This document shows positions 12,143 through 23,315 of a stretch of 33,258 nucleotides of DNA, in pieces. Under the pieces are notes generated by a model. That model was given only the letters and a program-made list of their open reading frames with translations. It was not told the origin of the DNA and did not search any database. The DNA is taken from the NCBI RefSeq assembly GCF_000696225.1, contig NZ_BAWN01000029.1, positions 1 to 33,258 of the forward strand. Direction: 5' to 3'. Made by a program: the position numbers and the translations under genes. Source of the stretch: Serpentinimonas barnesii. GTDB taxonomy: Bacteria > Pseudomonadota > Gammaproteobacteria > Burkholderiales > Burkholderiaceae_C. Numbering within the stretch: the first letter of the stretch is position 1; every line of letters begins with the position of its first letter.

Positions 12143-12157
12143 AGCTCAACTTGAGCT
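12143..12157. promoter_or_regulatory. 15-bp palindrome in the tolC-ompA/lapG divergent gap
   Basis: AGCTCAA (12143-12149) and TTGAGCT (12151-12157) form a perfect 7-bp inverted repeat around one central base. It is centred about 73 bp upstream of the tolC-ompA start and about 142 bp upstream of lapG. A short-spaced symmetric site in a shared regulatory gap is a reasonable operator candidate. I see no convincing -35/-10 pair to fix its place relative to transcription starts, so its function is inference. Confidence 0.4.
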
Positions 12158-12291
12158 ATGCTAGGGGCGCATCTTAAAGCAATTCTCGCCCGACGCGCTC
12201 AAGTATTGCTTCGATCATTTTAGACTGCCGCACAAAAACCACATACTGCCCTCCTTCTTTCCGCCCACCACCACCCGTGCCCATCTGGCTC

Positions 12292-12969
12292 ATGCGCTTT
12301 TCACGCACCCCCCTAACACTGGGACTGCCCCTCTTGGCTCTGGTGTGGGCGCTGGTGTTGGCAGGCTTGGGCTTGGGCTGGGCCAGTCCCAATCTGGATC
12401 TCAAGCAGCGCCTGGCTCAAGAGCGCTTCGGCCCGCAGGCCGCGCAAACCGTGGCCGCTTGGCGCAGCATGATGGAGCAAGCGCGCACGCAACCGGTCGA
12501 GCGCCAGTTGCAAATGGTGAACAATTTCTTTAATCGCCGCATCGTTTTTGCGCTCGACCCCACGGTCTGGGGCCAAGCCGATTACTGGGCCACACCGCTG
12601 GAATTCATGGGCCGTGCCAGCGGCGACTGCGAAGACTACTCGATTGCCAAATACGTTACGTTGCTGCTGCTGGGTGTGCCCAACGAGCAGATGCGCCTGA
12701 TCTACGTGCGCGCGCGCACCGCTGGCGCCCTGACCGAGGCACACATGGTGCTGGGCTTTTTTGAAACGCCGCTCGCCGAGCCACTGATCTTGGACAATCT
12801 CATCACCAGCGTTCGGCCCGCTTCGAGCCGCCCCGATCTCACGCCCTTGTTTAGCTTCAACAGCGAAGGGCTGTGGGTGGCCGGGCAGACGCAACAAGTC
12901 GCCAGTTCGACGGCGCGCCTGTCGCGCTGGCGCGATGTGCTCGAGCGCATGTCCAGGGAGGGGCTGTGA
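12292..12969 (+). CDS. lapG: LapG-family periplasmic cysteine protease (transglutaminase-like)
   Basis: LapG-type proteases clip the N terminus of large LapA-like adhesins and release cells from biofilms when LapD does not hold them. The 225-residue product has an N-terminal hydrophobic export segment (about 7-30). Its catalytic triad is Cys113 (GDCEDYSIAKY), His151 (EAHMVLG) and Asp168 (LILDNL). The spacings match Cys135/His172/Asp189 of Pseudomonas LapG closely. Asp112 and Glu114 flanking the cysteine correspond to the calcium-binding residues of that family. The ATG at 12292 is chosen; an in-frame GTG at 12277 is possible, and neither has a good ribosome site. lapD follows 40 bp later. Confidence 0.93.
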   Translation: MRFSRTPLTLGLPLLALVWALVLAGLGLGWASPNLDLKQRLAQERFGPQAAQTVAAWRSMMEQARTQPVERQLQMVNNFFNRRIVFALDPTVWGQADYWATPLEFMGRASGDCEDYSIAKYVTLLLLGVPNEQMRLIYVRARTAGALTEAHMVLGFFETPLAEPLILDNLITSVRPASSRPDLTPLFSFNSEGLWVAGQTQQVASSTARLSRWRDVLERMSREGL

Positions 12970-13009
12970 AGCACCGCCTGCTCCTGTTTACATCCCAAGG
13001 GGAACCGTC

Positions 13010-14932
13010 ATGTCATTAGTCAAGCAACTCTGGTTGGCCATCATCGTGGTGATGGCGATCGCCTTTGGCGGCAGCCTGATCGTCAACGTGCTGTCGGCGC
13101 GCGCCTACTTGCAGCAGCAGTTGCAGATCAAGAACATCGACAACGCCACCTCGCTGGCGCTGGCCCTGACGCAGCTCGACAAAGACCCGATGACGGTGGA
13201 GCTGCTGGTCTCGGCCCAGTTCGACGCCGGTCACTACCGCTTCATCCGCATCGTCAGCCCCACCGGCGAAACCCTGGTGGAACGGGTGTTTGAAGGCGAG
13301 GTGGTGGGGGCGCCAAGCTGGTTTGCGCAACTGATTCCGCTCGAAGCCGAACCGGGCCGGGCCCAGGTGCAAGATGGCTGGCGCCAGTTTGGCACCGTGG
13401 TGCTGGCCAGCAACGAGCAGTTTGCCTACAAAAATCTGTGGCAAGGCACGCTGGATTTGCTGCTCTGGTTTGTGTTGGGCGCCCTCTTCACCGGCCTGCT
13501 GGGGAGCTACGCGCTGCGCGTCATCACGCGCCCACTCGGGGCGGTGGTGCAGCAGGCGCAGGCCATCTCGGAGCGCCGCTTCCTGACCCAACCCGAACCG
13601 CGCACGCCCGAGCTGCGCGCCGTCAGCCGCGCCATGAACGACATGGCCGGCCGCATCCAAGCCATGTTTGCCGACGAGTCGACCCGGCTCGAGGCTCTGA
13701 GCAAGCGCGTCAACCTCGATCCCGTCACCGGATTGGCGAACCGGGAGCACTTTTTGTCCTACCTGCGCGAGGCGCTCAGCGGCGAACAGTTCGGCTCTGC
13801 GGGCACCTTGGTGCTGGTGCGGCTGGCCCACCTCAACGAGCTCAACGCCAAGTTTGGGCACCAGCGCGCCGACCAGTTGCTGCGTGCCCTCGGCTCCGTG
13901 TTGCAGGGCTGCGACCAGGAAAATCCGGGCCAGCGCTCGGGACGCATCAAGGGGGGCGAGTTCGCCATCGTCTGCCCGACACTGGCCTCACCGACCGAAG
14001 CCGCGCAACTGCTCTACGAGCGCCTGTGGCGCAACTGGCTGCCCGACTGGGAACCCGAGTTCCCCGATCTGTTCCACTTGGCGGCGGTGGGATATGTGCG
14101 CCCGCAAAGCCTGCCCGACTTGCTCACGCGGGCCGATCAGGCGCTGGCGCTGGCGCGCACCAAAGGCCCCAACCGCTGGCACGCCGACGAACGCGAAGAC
14201 GCGGGTCAATTCAGTCTGCCGGCCGAACGCTGGCGCACCCTGCTCACCGAAGCGGTGCACGGCGGGCGGCTGAGCCTGGCTTTCTACCCGGTGGTGCAAC
14301 GCGACCCGAAGCAGCCCCTGCACCAAGAGGGGATGATCCGCCTGCGGCTGGGCAGCGAAGGGCAGTTGCTCAGCGCGGGCGACTTCATGCCCATGGCCGC
14401 CAGCCTCAACCTCACCGCCCCCATCGACTTGGGCGTGGTGCAACTGGCGCTGGAACACCTGCGCCAAGTCAGCGGCGATGTGGCGGTCAACCTGTCGGCC
14501 GAAACAATTGCCGATTTTGGCTTTCGCAACCAATTGGTGCAACTGCTGCAGGGCTTTGCACCACTGTGCCCGCGGCTCTTGTTTGAAGTGCCGGAGTACG
14601 GGGTGTACAAGCAGTTCGATGCCTTTTGCGACCTCGTGCGCAGCCTCAAGGTGCTGGGCTGCCGGGTTGGGATCGAATACTTTGGCCAGCAGTTTGCCAG
14701 CAACGGCAAACTGGCCGGCTTGGGGCTGGACTACATCAAGGTGCACCCCAGCTTCGTGCGCGGCATAGGCCAAAACCCAGGCAACCAAGAATTTTTGCGC
14801 GGGCTGTGCACCATGGCGCATGCGCTGGGCATCACGGTCATTGCCCAAGGGGTCGAGAGCGCCGACGACCTGCCGCTGCTGGCCCAATTGGGCTTCGACG
14901 GCGCCACCGGGCCCGGCGTCACAGGAGACTGA
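13010..14932 (+). CDS. lapD: LapD-like inner-membrane c-di-GMP receptor
   Basis: LapD binds c-di-GMP in the cytoplasm and, when loaded, sequesters LapG through its periplasmic domain. The 640-residue product has membrane helix 1 (about 7-28), a periplasmic LapD/MoxY-type domain (about 29-145) and helix 2 (about 148-170). HAMP (about 171-225), GGDEF (about 234-395) and EAL (about 405-640) domains follow. Both output domains are degenerate. The GGDEF signature reads KGGEF (about 312-316), with one residue missing. The EAL signature reads EGM (about 440-442), and ExxE residues are also altered (EVPE). This is expected of a receptor rather than an enzyme. AAGGGGA lies upstream of the ATG; an in-frame upstream extension overlapping lapG was discarded. 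The stop is 6 bp from the gyrB stop. Confidence 0.93.
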   Translation: MSLVKQLWLAIIVVMAIAFGGSLIVNVLSARAYLQQQLQIKNIDNATSLALALTQLDKDPMTVELLVSAQFDAGHYRFIRIVSPTGETLVERVFEGEVVGAPSWFAQLIPLEAEPGRAQVQDGWRQFGTVVLASNEQFAYKNLWQGTLDLLLWFVLGALFTGLLGSYALRVITRPLGAVVQQAQAISERRFLTQPEPRTPELRAVSRAMNDMAGRIQAMFADESTRLEALSKRVNLDPVTGLANREHFLSYLREALSGEQFGSAGTLVLVRLAHLNELNAKFGHQRADQLLRALGSVLQGCDQENPGQRSGRIKGGEFAIVCPTLASPTEAAQLLYERLWRNWLPDWEPEFPDLFHLAAVGYVRPQSLPDLLTRADQALALARTKGPNRWHADEREDAGQFSLPAERWRTLLTEAVHGGRLSLAFYPVVQRDPKQPLHQEGMIRLRLGSEGQLLSAGDFMPMAASLNLTAPIDLGVVQLALEHLRQVSGDVAVNLSAETIADFGFRNQLVQLLQGFAPLCPRLLFEVPEYGVYKQFDAFCDLVRSLKVLGCRVGIEYFGQQFASNGKLAGLGLDYIKVHPSFVRGIGQNPGNQEFLRGLCTMAHALGITVIAQGVESADDLPLLAQLGFDGATGPGVTGD

Positions 14933-14938
14933 ATTGCC

Positions 14939-17569
<2,631 letters not shown>

Positions 17570-17591
17570 TCACAACTCTCATCAAACGCAC

Positions 17592-17611
17592 CGCCCGCAC
17601 AAAGGCGGGCG
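17592..17611 (-). other. Second hairpin in the dnaN-gyrB gap
   Basis: CGCCCGC (17592-17598) and GCGGGCG (17605-17611) give a 7-bp perfect stem with a 6-nt loop, placed just after the terminator-like hairpin in the direction of transcription. The minus strand continues TGCGTTTGATG, which is only weakly T-rich. It could be a back-up terminator or a structure in the gyrB leader close to its ribosome site. Confidence 0.35.
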
Positions 17612-17620
17612 CAAGGGGTC

Positions 17621-17651
17621 AAAAGGCGCCGCCAGCCCAGCCGGCGGCGCC
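17621..17651 (-). terminator. Rho-independent terminator candidate after dnaN
   Basis: GGCGCCGCC (17625-17633) and GGCGGCGCC (17643-17651) pair as a perfect 9-bp GC stem with a 9-nt loop. On the minus strand this is followed at once by TTTT (17624-17621). It lies 4 bp after the dnaN stop. The T-run is short, so termination may be partial and gyrB could still receive read-through transcription. Confidence 0.6.
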
Positions 17652-17655
17652 GGGC

Positions 17656-18762
17656 TCAGATGCGCATCGGCATCACCACGTACTTGTAGCTTTCGTGCTC
17701 GGGTATGGTCAACAGGGCCGAGGCATTGTTGTCGGCCAACTCCAAACGCACCATCTCTTGTGCCATGTTGCTCAAGCCCTCGATCAGGTAGGTGACGTTG
17801 AAGCCCATTTCGATCATGGGCCCTTGGTACTCGATGTCGAGCTCGTCCAGCGCCTCTTCCTGTTCGGCATTGTGCGCCACCAGCCGCAGCACACCGGGCT
17901 CCAGGCTCAGGCGCACGCCTTTGAACTTGTCGCTGGTCATGAGGGCGGCGCGTTGCAGCGCGGCCAGCAGAGGCTGGCGGCCCAGCAGCAGCACGTGCGG
18001 GTGCTGGCGCGGAATGACGCGGTTGTAATCCGGGAACTTGCCCTCCACCAGCTTGCTGATGAACTCCAGCCCAGCAAAACTGAAGCGCGCCTGGTTCGAG
18101 GCAAATTGCAGCTCGACTTCGCCCTCGGCGTTGGAGAGCAGCCGCTGCAACTCCAGCACCGTCTTGCGCGGCAGGATCACCTCTTGCTTGGGCACCTCGA
18201 CTTCGAGCGCGGCGCTGGAGAAGGCCAGCCGGTGGCCGTCGGTGGCCACCAGGCTCAGGGTCTTGCCTTCGGCGACGAACAAAATCCCGTTCAGGTAGTA
18301 ACGGATGTCTTGCACCGCCATGGCAAAGGAAACCTGGCCCAGCAAGCTCTTGAACACCTTTTGCGGCACGCTGAAGGCGGGGCCGAAGCTGGGGGCCTGC
18401 TGCACCAGCGGAAAATCTTCAGCGGGCAGGGTTTGCAGCGTGAAGCGCGACTTGCCGCCCTTGAGCACGAGTTTGGACTGCTGCGCCTCCAGCGTGACCT
18501 TTTGTTCAGCCGGCAGGGTGCGCAAAATGTCGATCAGCTTGCGCGCGCCCACCGTGGTGGCAAAAGCGCCTTCGTCGCCCCCAAGCTCGGCCTGGGTGCG
18601 GATCTGGATTTCGAGGTCGCTGGTGGTCAGCTCCACCAAGCCCCCCACTTTGCGCAGCAGCACATTGGCCAGCACCGGCATGGTGTGGCGGCGCTCCACA
18701 ATGCCCGACACCGCCTGCAAGGCGGCCAACAGCTTGTCTTGGGTCGATTGCACAACGATCAT
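17656..18762 (-). CDS. dnaN: DNA polymerase III beta subunit (sliding clamp)
   Basis: DnaN is the ring-shaped clamp that tethers DNA polymerase III to DNA and recruits partner proteins. The 368-residue product begins MIVVQSTQDKLLAALQAVSGIVERRHTMP, the canonical clamp start. It contains RFSFAGLEFISKLVEGKFPDYNRVIP, the conserved central strand region, and ends VVMPMRI, the C terminus that lines the partner-binding pocket. Length is standard (366 in E. coli). It lies 133 bp after dnaA, with no evident promoter in the gap, so it is likely co-transcribed with dnaA. Confidence 0.99.
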   Translation of the reverse strand: MIVVQSTQDKLLAALQAVSGIVERRHTMPVLANVLLRKVGGLVELTTSDLEIQIRTQAELGGDEGAFATTVGARKLIDILRTLPAEQKVTLEAQQSKLVLKGGKSRFTLQTLPAEDFPLVQQAPSFGPAFSVPQKVFKSLLGQVSFAMAVQDIRYYLNGILFVAEGKTLSLVATDGHRLAFSSAALEVEVPKQEVILPRKTVLELQRLLSNAEGEVELQFASNQARFSFAGLEFISKLVEGKFPDYNRVIPRQHPHVLLLGRQPLLAALQRAALMTSDKFKGVRLSLEPGVLRLVAHNAEQEEALDELDIEYQGPMIEMGFNVTYLIEGLSNMAQEMVRLELADNNASALLTIPEHESYKYVVMPMRI

Positions 18763-18895
18763 GGGCGGGCTTTCGGTTCGGGTTCAGTTAAAGGGTGGGG
18801 TGGTGCGGCCGCGCAGGCAGCCGGTCACAGGCCAACGGCGAATTGTTGCAGGTTTGCGGGACGGTGCCTTGGCATTGGGGGGCCTTGCAGCGGGC

Positions 18896-20383
18896 TCAGC
18901 CCTTGAGGGTCTGCTCCAGCACGTGCAACTGCTGGTTGAGCTCGCTTAGGGTCTGGCGTTCGGCGGCGATCTTGCGCACCGCGTGCAGCACCGTGGTGTG
19001 GTCGCGCCCGCCAAACAGCTCGCCGATTTCGGGCAGGCTTTTTTGGGTCAGCTCCTTGGCCAGAAACATGGCGATCTGGCGCGGGCGTGCGATGTTGGCC
19101 GGGCGCTTGCGCGAGTACATGTCGGCCACCTTGATCTTGTAAAAATCGGCCACCGTTTTCTGGATGTTCTCGACCGAGATCTGCCGGTTCTGGATGCTGA
19201 GCAAGTCGCGCAGCGCCTCGCGCGCCAACGCAATCGAAATCTCTTTGTGGTTGAAGCGCGAGTAGGCCAAGATCTTGCGCAGCGCCCCTTCGAGCTCGCG
19301 CACGTTGGAGCGCACGTTCTTGGCCACGAAAAAAGCCACCTCTTCGGGCAGGCGCTCGCCTTCGGCTTCGGCCTTGCTAATCAAAATGGCCACCCGCATT
19401 TCGAGCTCGGGCGGCTCGATGGCCACCGTCAGGCCGGCGTCGAAGCGCGACACCAGCCGCTCGTGGATGTCGGCCAGGCCCTTGGGGTAGGTGTCGCTGG
19501 TCATGACGATGTGGCTTTTTTTGGCCAGCAGCGCCTCGAAGGCGTTGAAAAACTCCTCCTGCGTGCGCTCTTTGTTGGCAAAAAACTGCACGTCGTCGAT
19601 CAGCAGCAAGTCCAACGAGTGGTAACGCGCCTTGAACTCATCAAAAGTTTTGCGCTGGTAGGACTTGACCACGTCGGTCACAAACTGCTCGGCGTGGATG
19701 TAGAGCACCTTGGCCGCCGAGCGCCCCGCCAGCAACTGGTTGCCGATGGCGTGCATCAGGTGCGTTTTGCCCAAGCCCACGCCGCCATAGATAAACAAGG
19801 GGTTGTAGAGCTGCCCCGGGTGGTGCGCCACGTGCATGGCGGCCGCACGCGCCATCCGGTTGGCCGTGCCCTCGACCAAGGTGGAAAAAGTCAGGCCTCC
19901 GTTGAGCCGATGCAGCGGCTCAGCCCGCTTGGCCGGGGCGGCGTTGCCCGCCGCTGTGGCGTGGGCTGCGGGGCCGGAAGTCGGCGCCATGGCCAAGGCC
20001 TCGGCATCGAACCCGTCCGCATCGGCCGCTGGGTCGGCCGCCGCATCGGTCGGCATGGGGCGGGCTGGCACAGGTTTGCCCGGGGTGGTGCGCGCGCTCG
20101 GTCGGTTGGCCAACACCAGCTCAAGCGCCACCGGCCGCCCGGCCACCGCCTGCAAAGCGGCGGCGATGCGGGAGGCGTACTGGGTGCGGATGCAGTCGAG
20201 CTTGAAGCGGCTCGGCAGCAGCAGCGTGACCGAGTCGGCCGTCTGCGACACCTGGGCCGCCAAGGGGCGGATCCAGGTGTTGAACTGCTGCGCGGGCAGT
20301 TCGAGCGCCAAGCGCTGCACACAGGCCGACCACAAAGCCTCCGCAGGCTCCGAGACTTCGGGCGCAATCAAAACTAGGGACAT
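18896..20383 (-). CDS. dnaA: Chromosomal replication initiator DnaA
   Basis: DnaA binds DnaA boxes, opens the origin and loads the helicase. The 495-residue product has domain I (about 1-90, with [10 protein letters not shown]) and an Ala/Pro-rich linker, domain II (about 90-155). The AAA+ domain has Walker [11 protein letters not shown] (about 199-208) and Walker [11 protein letters not shown] (about 259-268). Domain IV carries the DnaA signature [14 protein letters not shown] (about 457-470). The start [18 protein letters not shown] at 20383 is preferred. A longer in-frame start at 20476 would begin inside the DnaA box and adds 31 residues with no family match. No clear ribosome site is seen. 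A promoter with a DnaA box lies upstream, pointing to autoregulation. Confidence 0.98.
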   Translation of the reverse strand: MSLVLIAPEVSEPAEALWSACVQRLALELPAQQFNTWIRPLAAQVSQTADSVTLLLPSRFKLDCIRTQYASRIAAALQAVAGRPVALELVLANRPSARTTPGKPVPARPMPTDAAADPAADADGFDAEALAMAPTSGPAAHATAAGNAAPAKRAEPLHRLNGGLTFSTLVEGTANRMARAAAMHVAHHPGQLYNPLFIYGGVGLGKTHLMHAIGNQLLAGRSAAKVLYIHAEQFVTDVVKSYQRKTFDEFKARYHSLDLLLIDDVQFFANKERTQEEFFNAFEALLAKKSHIVMTSDTYPKGLADIHERLVSRFDAGLTVAIEPPELEMRVAILISKAEAEGERLPEEVAFFVAKNVRSNVRELEGALRKILAYSRFNHKEISIALAREALRDLLSIQNRQISVENIQKTVADFYKIKVADMYSRKRPANIARPRQIAMFLAKELTQKSLPEIGELFGGRDHTTVLHAVRKIAAERQTLSELNQQLHVLEQTLKG

Positions 20384-20446
20384 GGGAAGGTGTAATCGAA
20401 TCGGGTCGCCAGTGGGTGCTTTGAAGAACCCACCAGCCGACGCCGC

Positions 20447-20452
20447 ATTGTA
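20447..20452 (-). promoter_or_regulatory. Candidate -10 element of the dnaA promoter, in a hairpin loop
   Basis: The minus strand reads TACAAT at 20452-20447. It is flanked exactly by the inverted repeat CGCCGC (20441-20446) / GCGGCG (20453-20458). A 17-bp spacer places the -35 position at 20470-20475, inside the perfect DnaA box, although the hexamer there (TGTGGA) is a poor match to TTGACA. Start of transcription would be near 20440, leaving a leader of about 57 nt before dnaA. Confidence 0.5.
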
Positions 20453-20466
20453 GCGGCGCCCCAGAG

Positions 20467-20475
20467 TTATCCACA
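20467..20475 (+). promoter_or_regulatory. Perfect DnaA box upstream of dnaA
   Basis: TTATCCACA matches the high-affinity DnaA box consensus exactly. It sits 84-92 bp upstream of the dnaA start, over the -35 position of the candidate dnaA promoter. This fits repression of dnaA by its own product, a known control in E. coli and other bacteria. It is the only exact match I find in the dnaA-rpmH gap (20384-20668). Confidence 0.85.
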
Positions 20476-20570
20476 TGTGTTTTGCCCCTGCGGCTTACCC
20501 GCATGCTGGTTTACACTCAGCGCACCGTGCCCGGACTTGGCGTCCTTGCAGACCTGCGCGGTTTTCATAC

Positions 20571-20599
20571 TTGGCAAAACCGCCAAACTTTGAGATAAT
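20571..20599 (+). promoter_or_regulatory. Sigma-70-type promoter for rpmH
   Basis: TTGGCA (20571-20576) and GATAAT (20594-20599) are separated by 17 bp and lie about 70 bp before the rpmH ATG. Each differs from the consensus at one position, so this is the best-formed promoter in the window. The -35 element overlaps the inverted repeat GCGGTTTT (20558-20565) / AAAACCGC (20576-20583). The -10 lies within a second, imperfect dyad CCAAACTT ... AAGGTTTGG. Confidence 0.75.
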
Positions 20600-20668
20600 C
20601 CAAGGTTTGGTCGCAAAACCGATCCAACCCCCAAGCCCGAACCCAGACTTTTAACGAGCCCGAGCATC

Positions 20669-20803
20669 ATGAAACGCACCTACCAACCCTCCAAAGTCCG
20701 CCGCGCCCGCACCCACGGCTTCTTGGTTCGCATGAAGACCCGCGGTGGCCGCGCCGTCATCAATGCCCGGCGCGCCAAGGGCCGCAAGCGCCTGGGCCTT
20801 TGA
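20669..20803 (+). CDS. rpmH: 50S ribosomal protein L34
   Basis: L34 is a small basic protein of the large ribosomal subunit. The 44-residue product starts [18 protein letters not shown] and ends [11 protein letters not shown], essentially the invariant bacterial L34 sequence and length. It heads the rpmH-rnpA-yidD-yidC-mnmE series, divergent from dnaA, a layout conserved across many bacteria. A strong promoter candidate lies about 70 bp upstream. rnpA follows 37 bp later, so the RNase P protein is probably made from the same message. Confidence 0.99.
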   Translation: MKRTYQPSKVRRARTHGFLVRMKTRGGRAVINARRAKGRKRLGL

Positions 20804-20840
20804 TCCAAACCGGCCGGCTGCCAAGCTGACGTGAGGCCCC

Positions 20841-21260
20841 ATGGTTAGCGAGCGCGCAACGGCTGCCGCCTCGGTGCTTGCCCCACCCCAGCACATGCGC
20901 GAGCGCAGCCAGTTCGACGCCCTGCTGCGGCGCGCACCGCTGCGCAAAAGCGCGCATTTTGCGCTGCACGGCGGGGCACCCGATGTCGCCTTGGGCGAGC
21001 TGTTTCCGGGGCCGGGCCACTGGGTCGGCGTCGTGCTGCCCAAGCGCTGGGCGCGGCGCGCCGTCACGCGCAATCTGTTGCGGCGCCAAATCTACGCAGC
21101 GGCGCACGCCTTGGCGCCCAGCCAGCCCCCTTTGGCGCTGGTGGTGCGCCTGCGCTCAGCCTTTGCGCCCGGGCAATTTCCCAGCGCCGCCTCGGTTGCC
21201 TTGCGCCGCTGCGTCCGCGCCGAGCTGCAACAACTGCTCCAGGGCCTGCACCGTGCGTAA
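20841..21260 (+). CDS. rnpA: Ribonuclease P protein component
   Basis: RnpA is the protein cofactor of the RNase P ribozyme, which matures tRNA 5' ends. The 139-residue basic product has the family core. RERSQFDALLRRAPLRKSAHFALH lies near the N terminus. The RNR-type RNA-binding helix appears as KRWARRAVTRNLLRRQIY (about 73-90). VVLP before it is also typical. The ATG at 20841 has a short GAGG ribosome site; Met19 (MRERSQF) is a possible alternative start. It lies 37 bp after rpmH and overlaps the GTG start of yidD by 8 nt. Confidence 0.93.
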   Translation: MVSERATAAASVLAPPQHMRERSQFDALLRRAPLRKSAHFALHGGAPDVALGELFPGPGHWVGVVLPKRWARRAVTRNLLRRQIYAAAHALAPSQPPLALVVRLRSAFAPGQFPSAASVALRRCVRAELQQLLQGLHRA

Positions 21261-21537
21261 CTGGCCCCAGCGCCTGCTCATCGGTTTGGTGCGCGGCTAC
21301 CAGCTCCTGCTCAGCCCTTGGCTGGGGCCGAGCTGCCGTTTTGAGCCCACCTGCTCCCACTACAGCCTGCAAGCCCTGCGCCAACACGGCGCGCTGGGCG
21401 GCAGCTACCTGACGCTGCGGCGGCTGGCGCGCTGCCACCCGTGGTGCGCCGGTGGCTGCGACCCGGTGCCCGCGCATCTGGCGCGCCCGTTTTCCTCCCT
21501 CCTGAGCACCCCCCGCTCGCGCAAGAAGCCCTCATGA
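21253..21537 (+). CDS. yidD: Membrane protein insertion efficiency factor YidD
   Basis: YidD is a small peripheral membrane protein that helps YidC/Sec insert inner-membrane proteins. With a GTG start at 21253 the product has 94 residues. It carries an amphipathic N terminus (LLIGLVRGYQLLLSPWLGPSC) and the family signature CRFEPTCSHYSLQALRQHG. RCHPWCAGGCDPVP follows at about 63-76. The start overlaps the rnpA stop by 8 nt. The stop overlaps the yidC ATG (ATGA, 4 nt), so the three genes are tightly translation-coupled. The C-terminal 15-20 residues are variable. Confidence 0.94.
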   Translation: MRNWPQRLLIGLVRGYQLLLSPWLGPSCRFEPTCSHYSLQALRQHGALGGSYLTLRRLARCHPWCAGGCDPVPAHLARPFSSLLSTPRSRKKPS

Positions 21538-23276
21538 CCGACATTCGCCGCTCCATCCTCTGGGTGATCCTGGTGTTCTCGCTGATCCTGCTGTGGGACC
21601 AGTGGCAGCTATACAACGGCCGCGAGGCGACCTTCTTCCCCACCGGGCAACCGCCCGCCACCGCCCCGGTGGCGGCGGATGCAAGCGCTCCTGCGGCTGC
21701 GGCGACCCTGCCCCCGGCCATGGCCGCCGCGCCGGCCAATGCCGCCCTGCCCACCGCCACCGTGCTGGGCGCCCAGCCCGACGCCCTGGTGCCACCCGCC
21801 CCCGCCCCGGCCGCCCCGCGCGAGACCGTGACCGTGCGCACCGACGCCATGGAGCTGACCTTCGACACCCAGGGCGGCGCGCTCATCGGTGCCACGCTGC
21901 TGCGCCACTTCGAAGAGGTCGGGCGCGAGCTGCGCCAAACCCAAACCCCGCTGCGCCTGTTCAAGCAAGACGGCGAGCGCACCTACGTGGCGCAAACCGG
22001 CCTCATCGGTGGCGACTTCCCCAACCACACCACCCCGATGCGGCTGGTGTCGGGCCCACCGCAATTTGCGCCTGGCCAAACCGAGCTCACACTGCGCTTC
22101 GAGTCCGAGCCCGTGGGCGGCGTGGTGCTGGCCAAGATCTACACCGTGGCGCGCGATGCGCACGTGATCGGGGTGCGCCACGAAGTGCGCAACAGCGGGG
22201 CTGCAGCGGTGACGCCGCAAGTCTATGTGCAACTGGTGCGCGACGGCCTGCAGGCGGGCAGCGACGTGCCCTTTTACTACACCTTCACCGGCCCGGTCGT
22301 CTACACCGATCTGGCCAAGTTCCAGCAAGTCGAGTTCGAGCAGTTGGCCGCCGGCGAGGCCGAGTTCCAGCGCACCGCCAGCGACGGCTATGTGGGCATG
22401 GTGCAACACTATTTCGCCAGCGCCTGGCTGCTGCCCCAGGGTGTGGAGCGCGAAAACTTCATGCGCATGGTCGGCCCACTGTATTCGGTGGGTTCCATCA
22501 GCGCCTTGGGCAGCATCGCCCCAGGCGAGGTGCGCGCGTTCGACAGCCGGCTCTTCGTTGGGCCGCAATACGAAACCGAACTCGAGCTCATCGCCCCCGG
22601 TCTGGACCTGCTCAAAGACTACGGCTGGCTGACCGTGCTGGCCAAGCCCATGTACTGGCTGCTCTACCAAATCCACGCCTTGGTCGCCAACTGGGGCTGG
22701 GCCATCGTGCTGCTGGTGGTGCTGATCCGCGCCGCCTTCTACTGGCTCAACTCCAAGGCCTACCGCTCCATGGCCAAGATGAAGGCGATCAACCCGCGCA
22801 TGATGGAAATGCGCGAGCGCCTCAAAGACAACCCGCAACTGATGCAGCAAGAGATGATGAAGCTGTACCGGGAGGAAAAGGTCAATCCGCTCGGCGGCTG
22901 TCTGCCGATCCTGATCCAGATTCCGGTCTTCATCGCCCTGTACTGGGTGCTGCTGGCCAGCGTGGAGATGCGCAACGCGCCTTGGGTGCTGTGGATTTCC
23001 GATCTGTCCACGCCCGACCCCTTCTTCATCTTGCCGCTGCTGATGATGGTCACCACCGTGATCCAGACCGCCCTCAACCCGCTGCCGCCCGATCCGCTGC
23101 AAGCCAAGCTGATGTGGATTCTGCCCTTCGTCTTCAGCATCATGTTCTTCTTCTTCCCGGCTGGGTTGGTGCTGTACTGGCTCGTCAACAACGTGCTGAC
23201 GATCGCGCAGCAGGCCTACATCAACAACAAGATGGGCGTGCCGCTCAAGTTCACCCTCCCCAACTTCAAGAGCTGA
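21534..23276 (+). CDS. yidC: Membrane protein insertase YidC (Oxa1 family)
   Basis: YidC inserts and folds inner-membrane proteins, including ATP synthase subunits c and a encoded in this window. The 580-residue product has an N-terminal membrane anchor (about 6-24) and an Ala/Pro-rich tether (about 40-100). A large periplasmic beta domain (about 100-365) precedes five membrane helices. The conserved positively charged Arg of the hydrophilic groove is in LVVLIRAAFYWLNSKAYRSM. NPLGGCLPILIQIPVF is the next signature. The start is the ATG overlapping the yidD stop. The frame is open upstream, but that part belongs to the yidD region. Confidence 0.98.
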   Translation: MTDIRRSILWVILVFSLILLWDQWQLYNGREATFFPTGQPPATAPVAADASAPAAAATLPPAMAAAPANAALPTATVLGAQPDALVPPAPAPAAPRETVTVRTDAMELTFDTQGGALIGATLLRHFEEVGRELRQTQTPLRLFKQDGERTYVAQTGLIGGDFPNHTTPMRLVSGPPQFAPGQTELTLRFESEPVGGVVLAKIYTVARDAHVIGVRHEVRNSGAAAVTPQVYVQLVRDGLQAGSDVPFYYTFTGPVVYTDLAKFQQVEFEQLAAGEAEFQRTASDGYVGMVQHYFASAWLLPQGVERENFMRMVGPLYSVGSISALGSIAPGEVRAFDSRLFVGPQYETELELIAPGLDLLKDYGWLTVLAKPMYWLLYQIHALVANWGWAIVLLVVLIRAAFYWLNSKAYRSMAKMKAINPRMMEMRERLKDNPQLMQQEMMKLYREEKVNPLGGCLPILIQIPVFIALYWVLLASVEMRNAPWVLWISDLSTPDPFFILPLLMMVTTVIQTALNPLPPDPLQAKLMWILPFVFSIMFFFFPAGLVLYWLVNNVLTIAQQAYINNKMGVPLKFTLPNFKS

Positions 23277-23315
23277 AGCGGTGGCGGATGACGGGCGGGC
23301 ACGGCGGCGGCAGGC

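Noticed and set aside
20384-20668. Complete chromosomal origin (oriC) between dnaA and rpmH
   Set aside because: Only one exact DnaA box and no clear AT-rich unwinding tract are seen, so I annotate the box and promoters and not a full origin.
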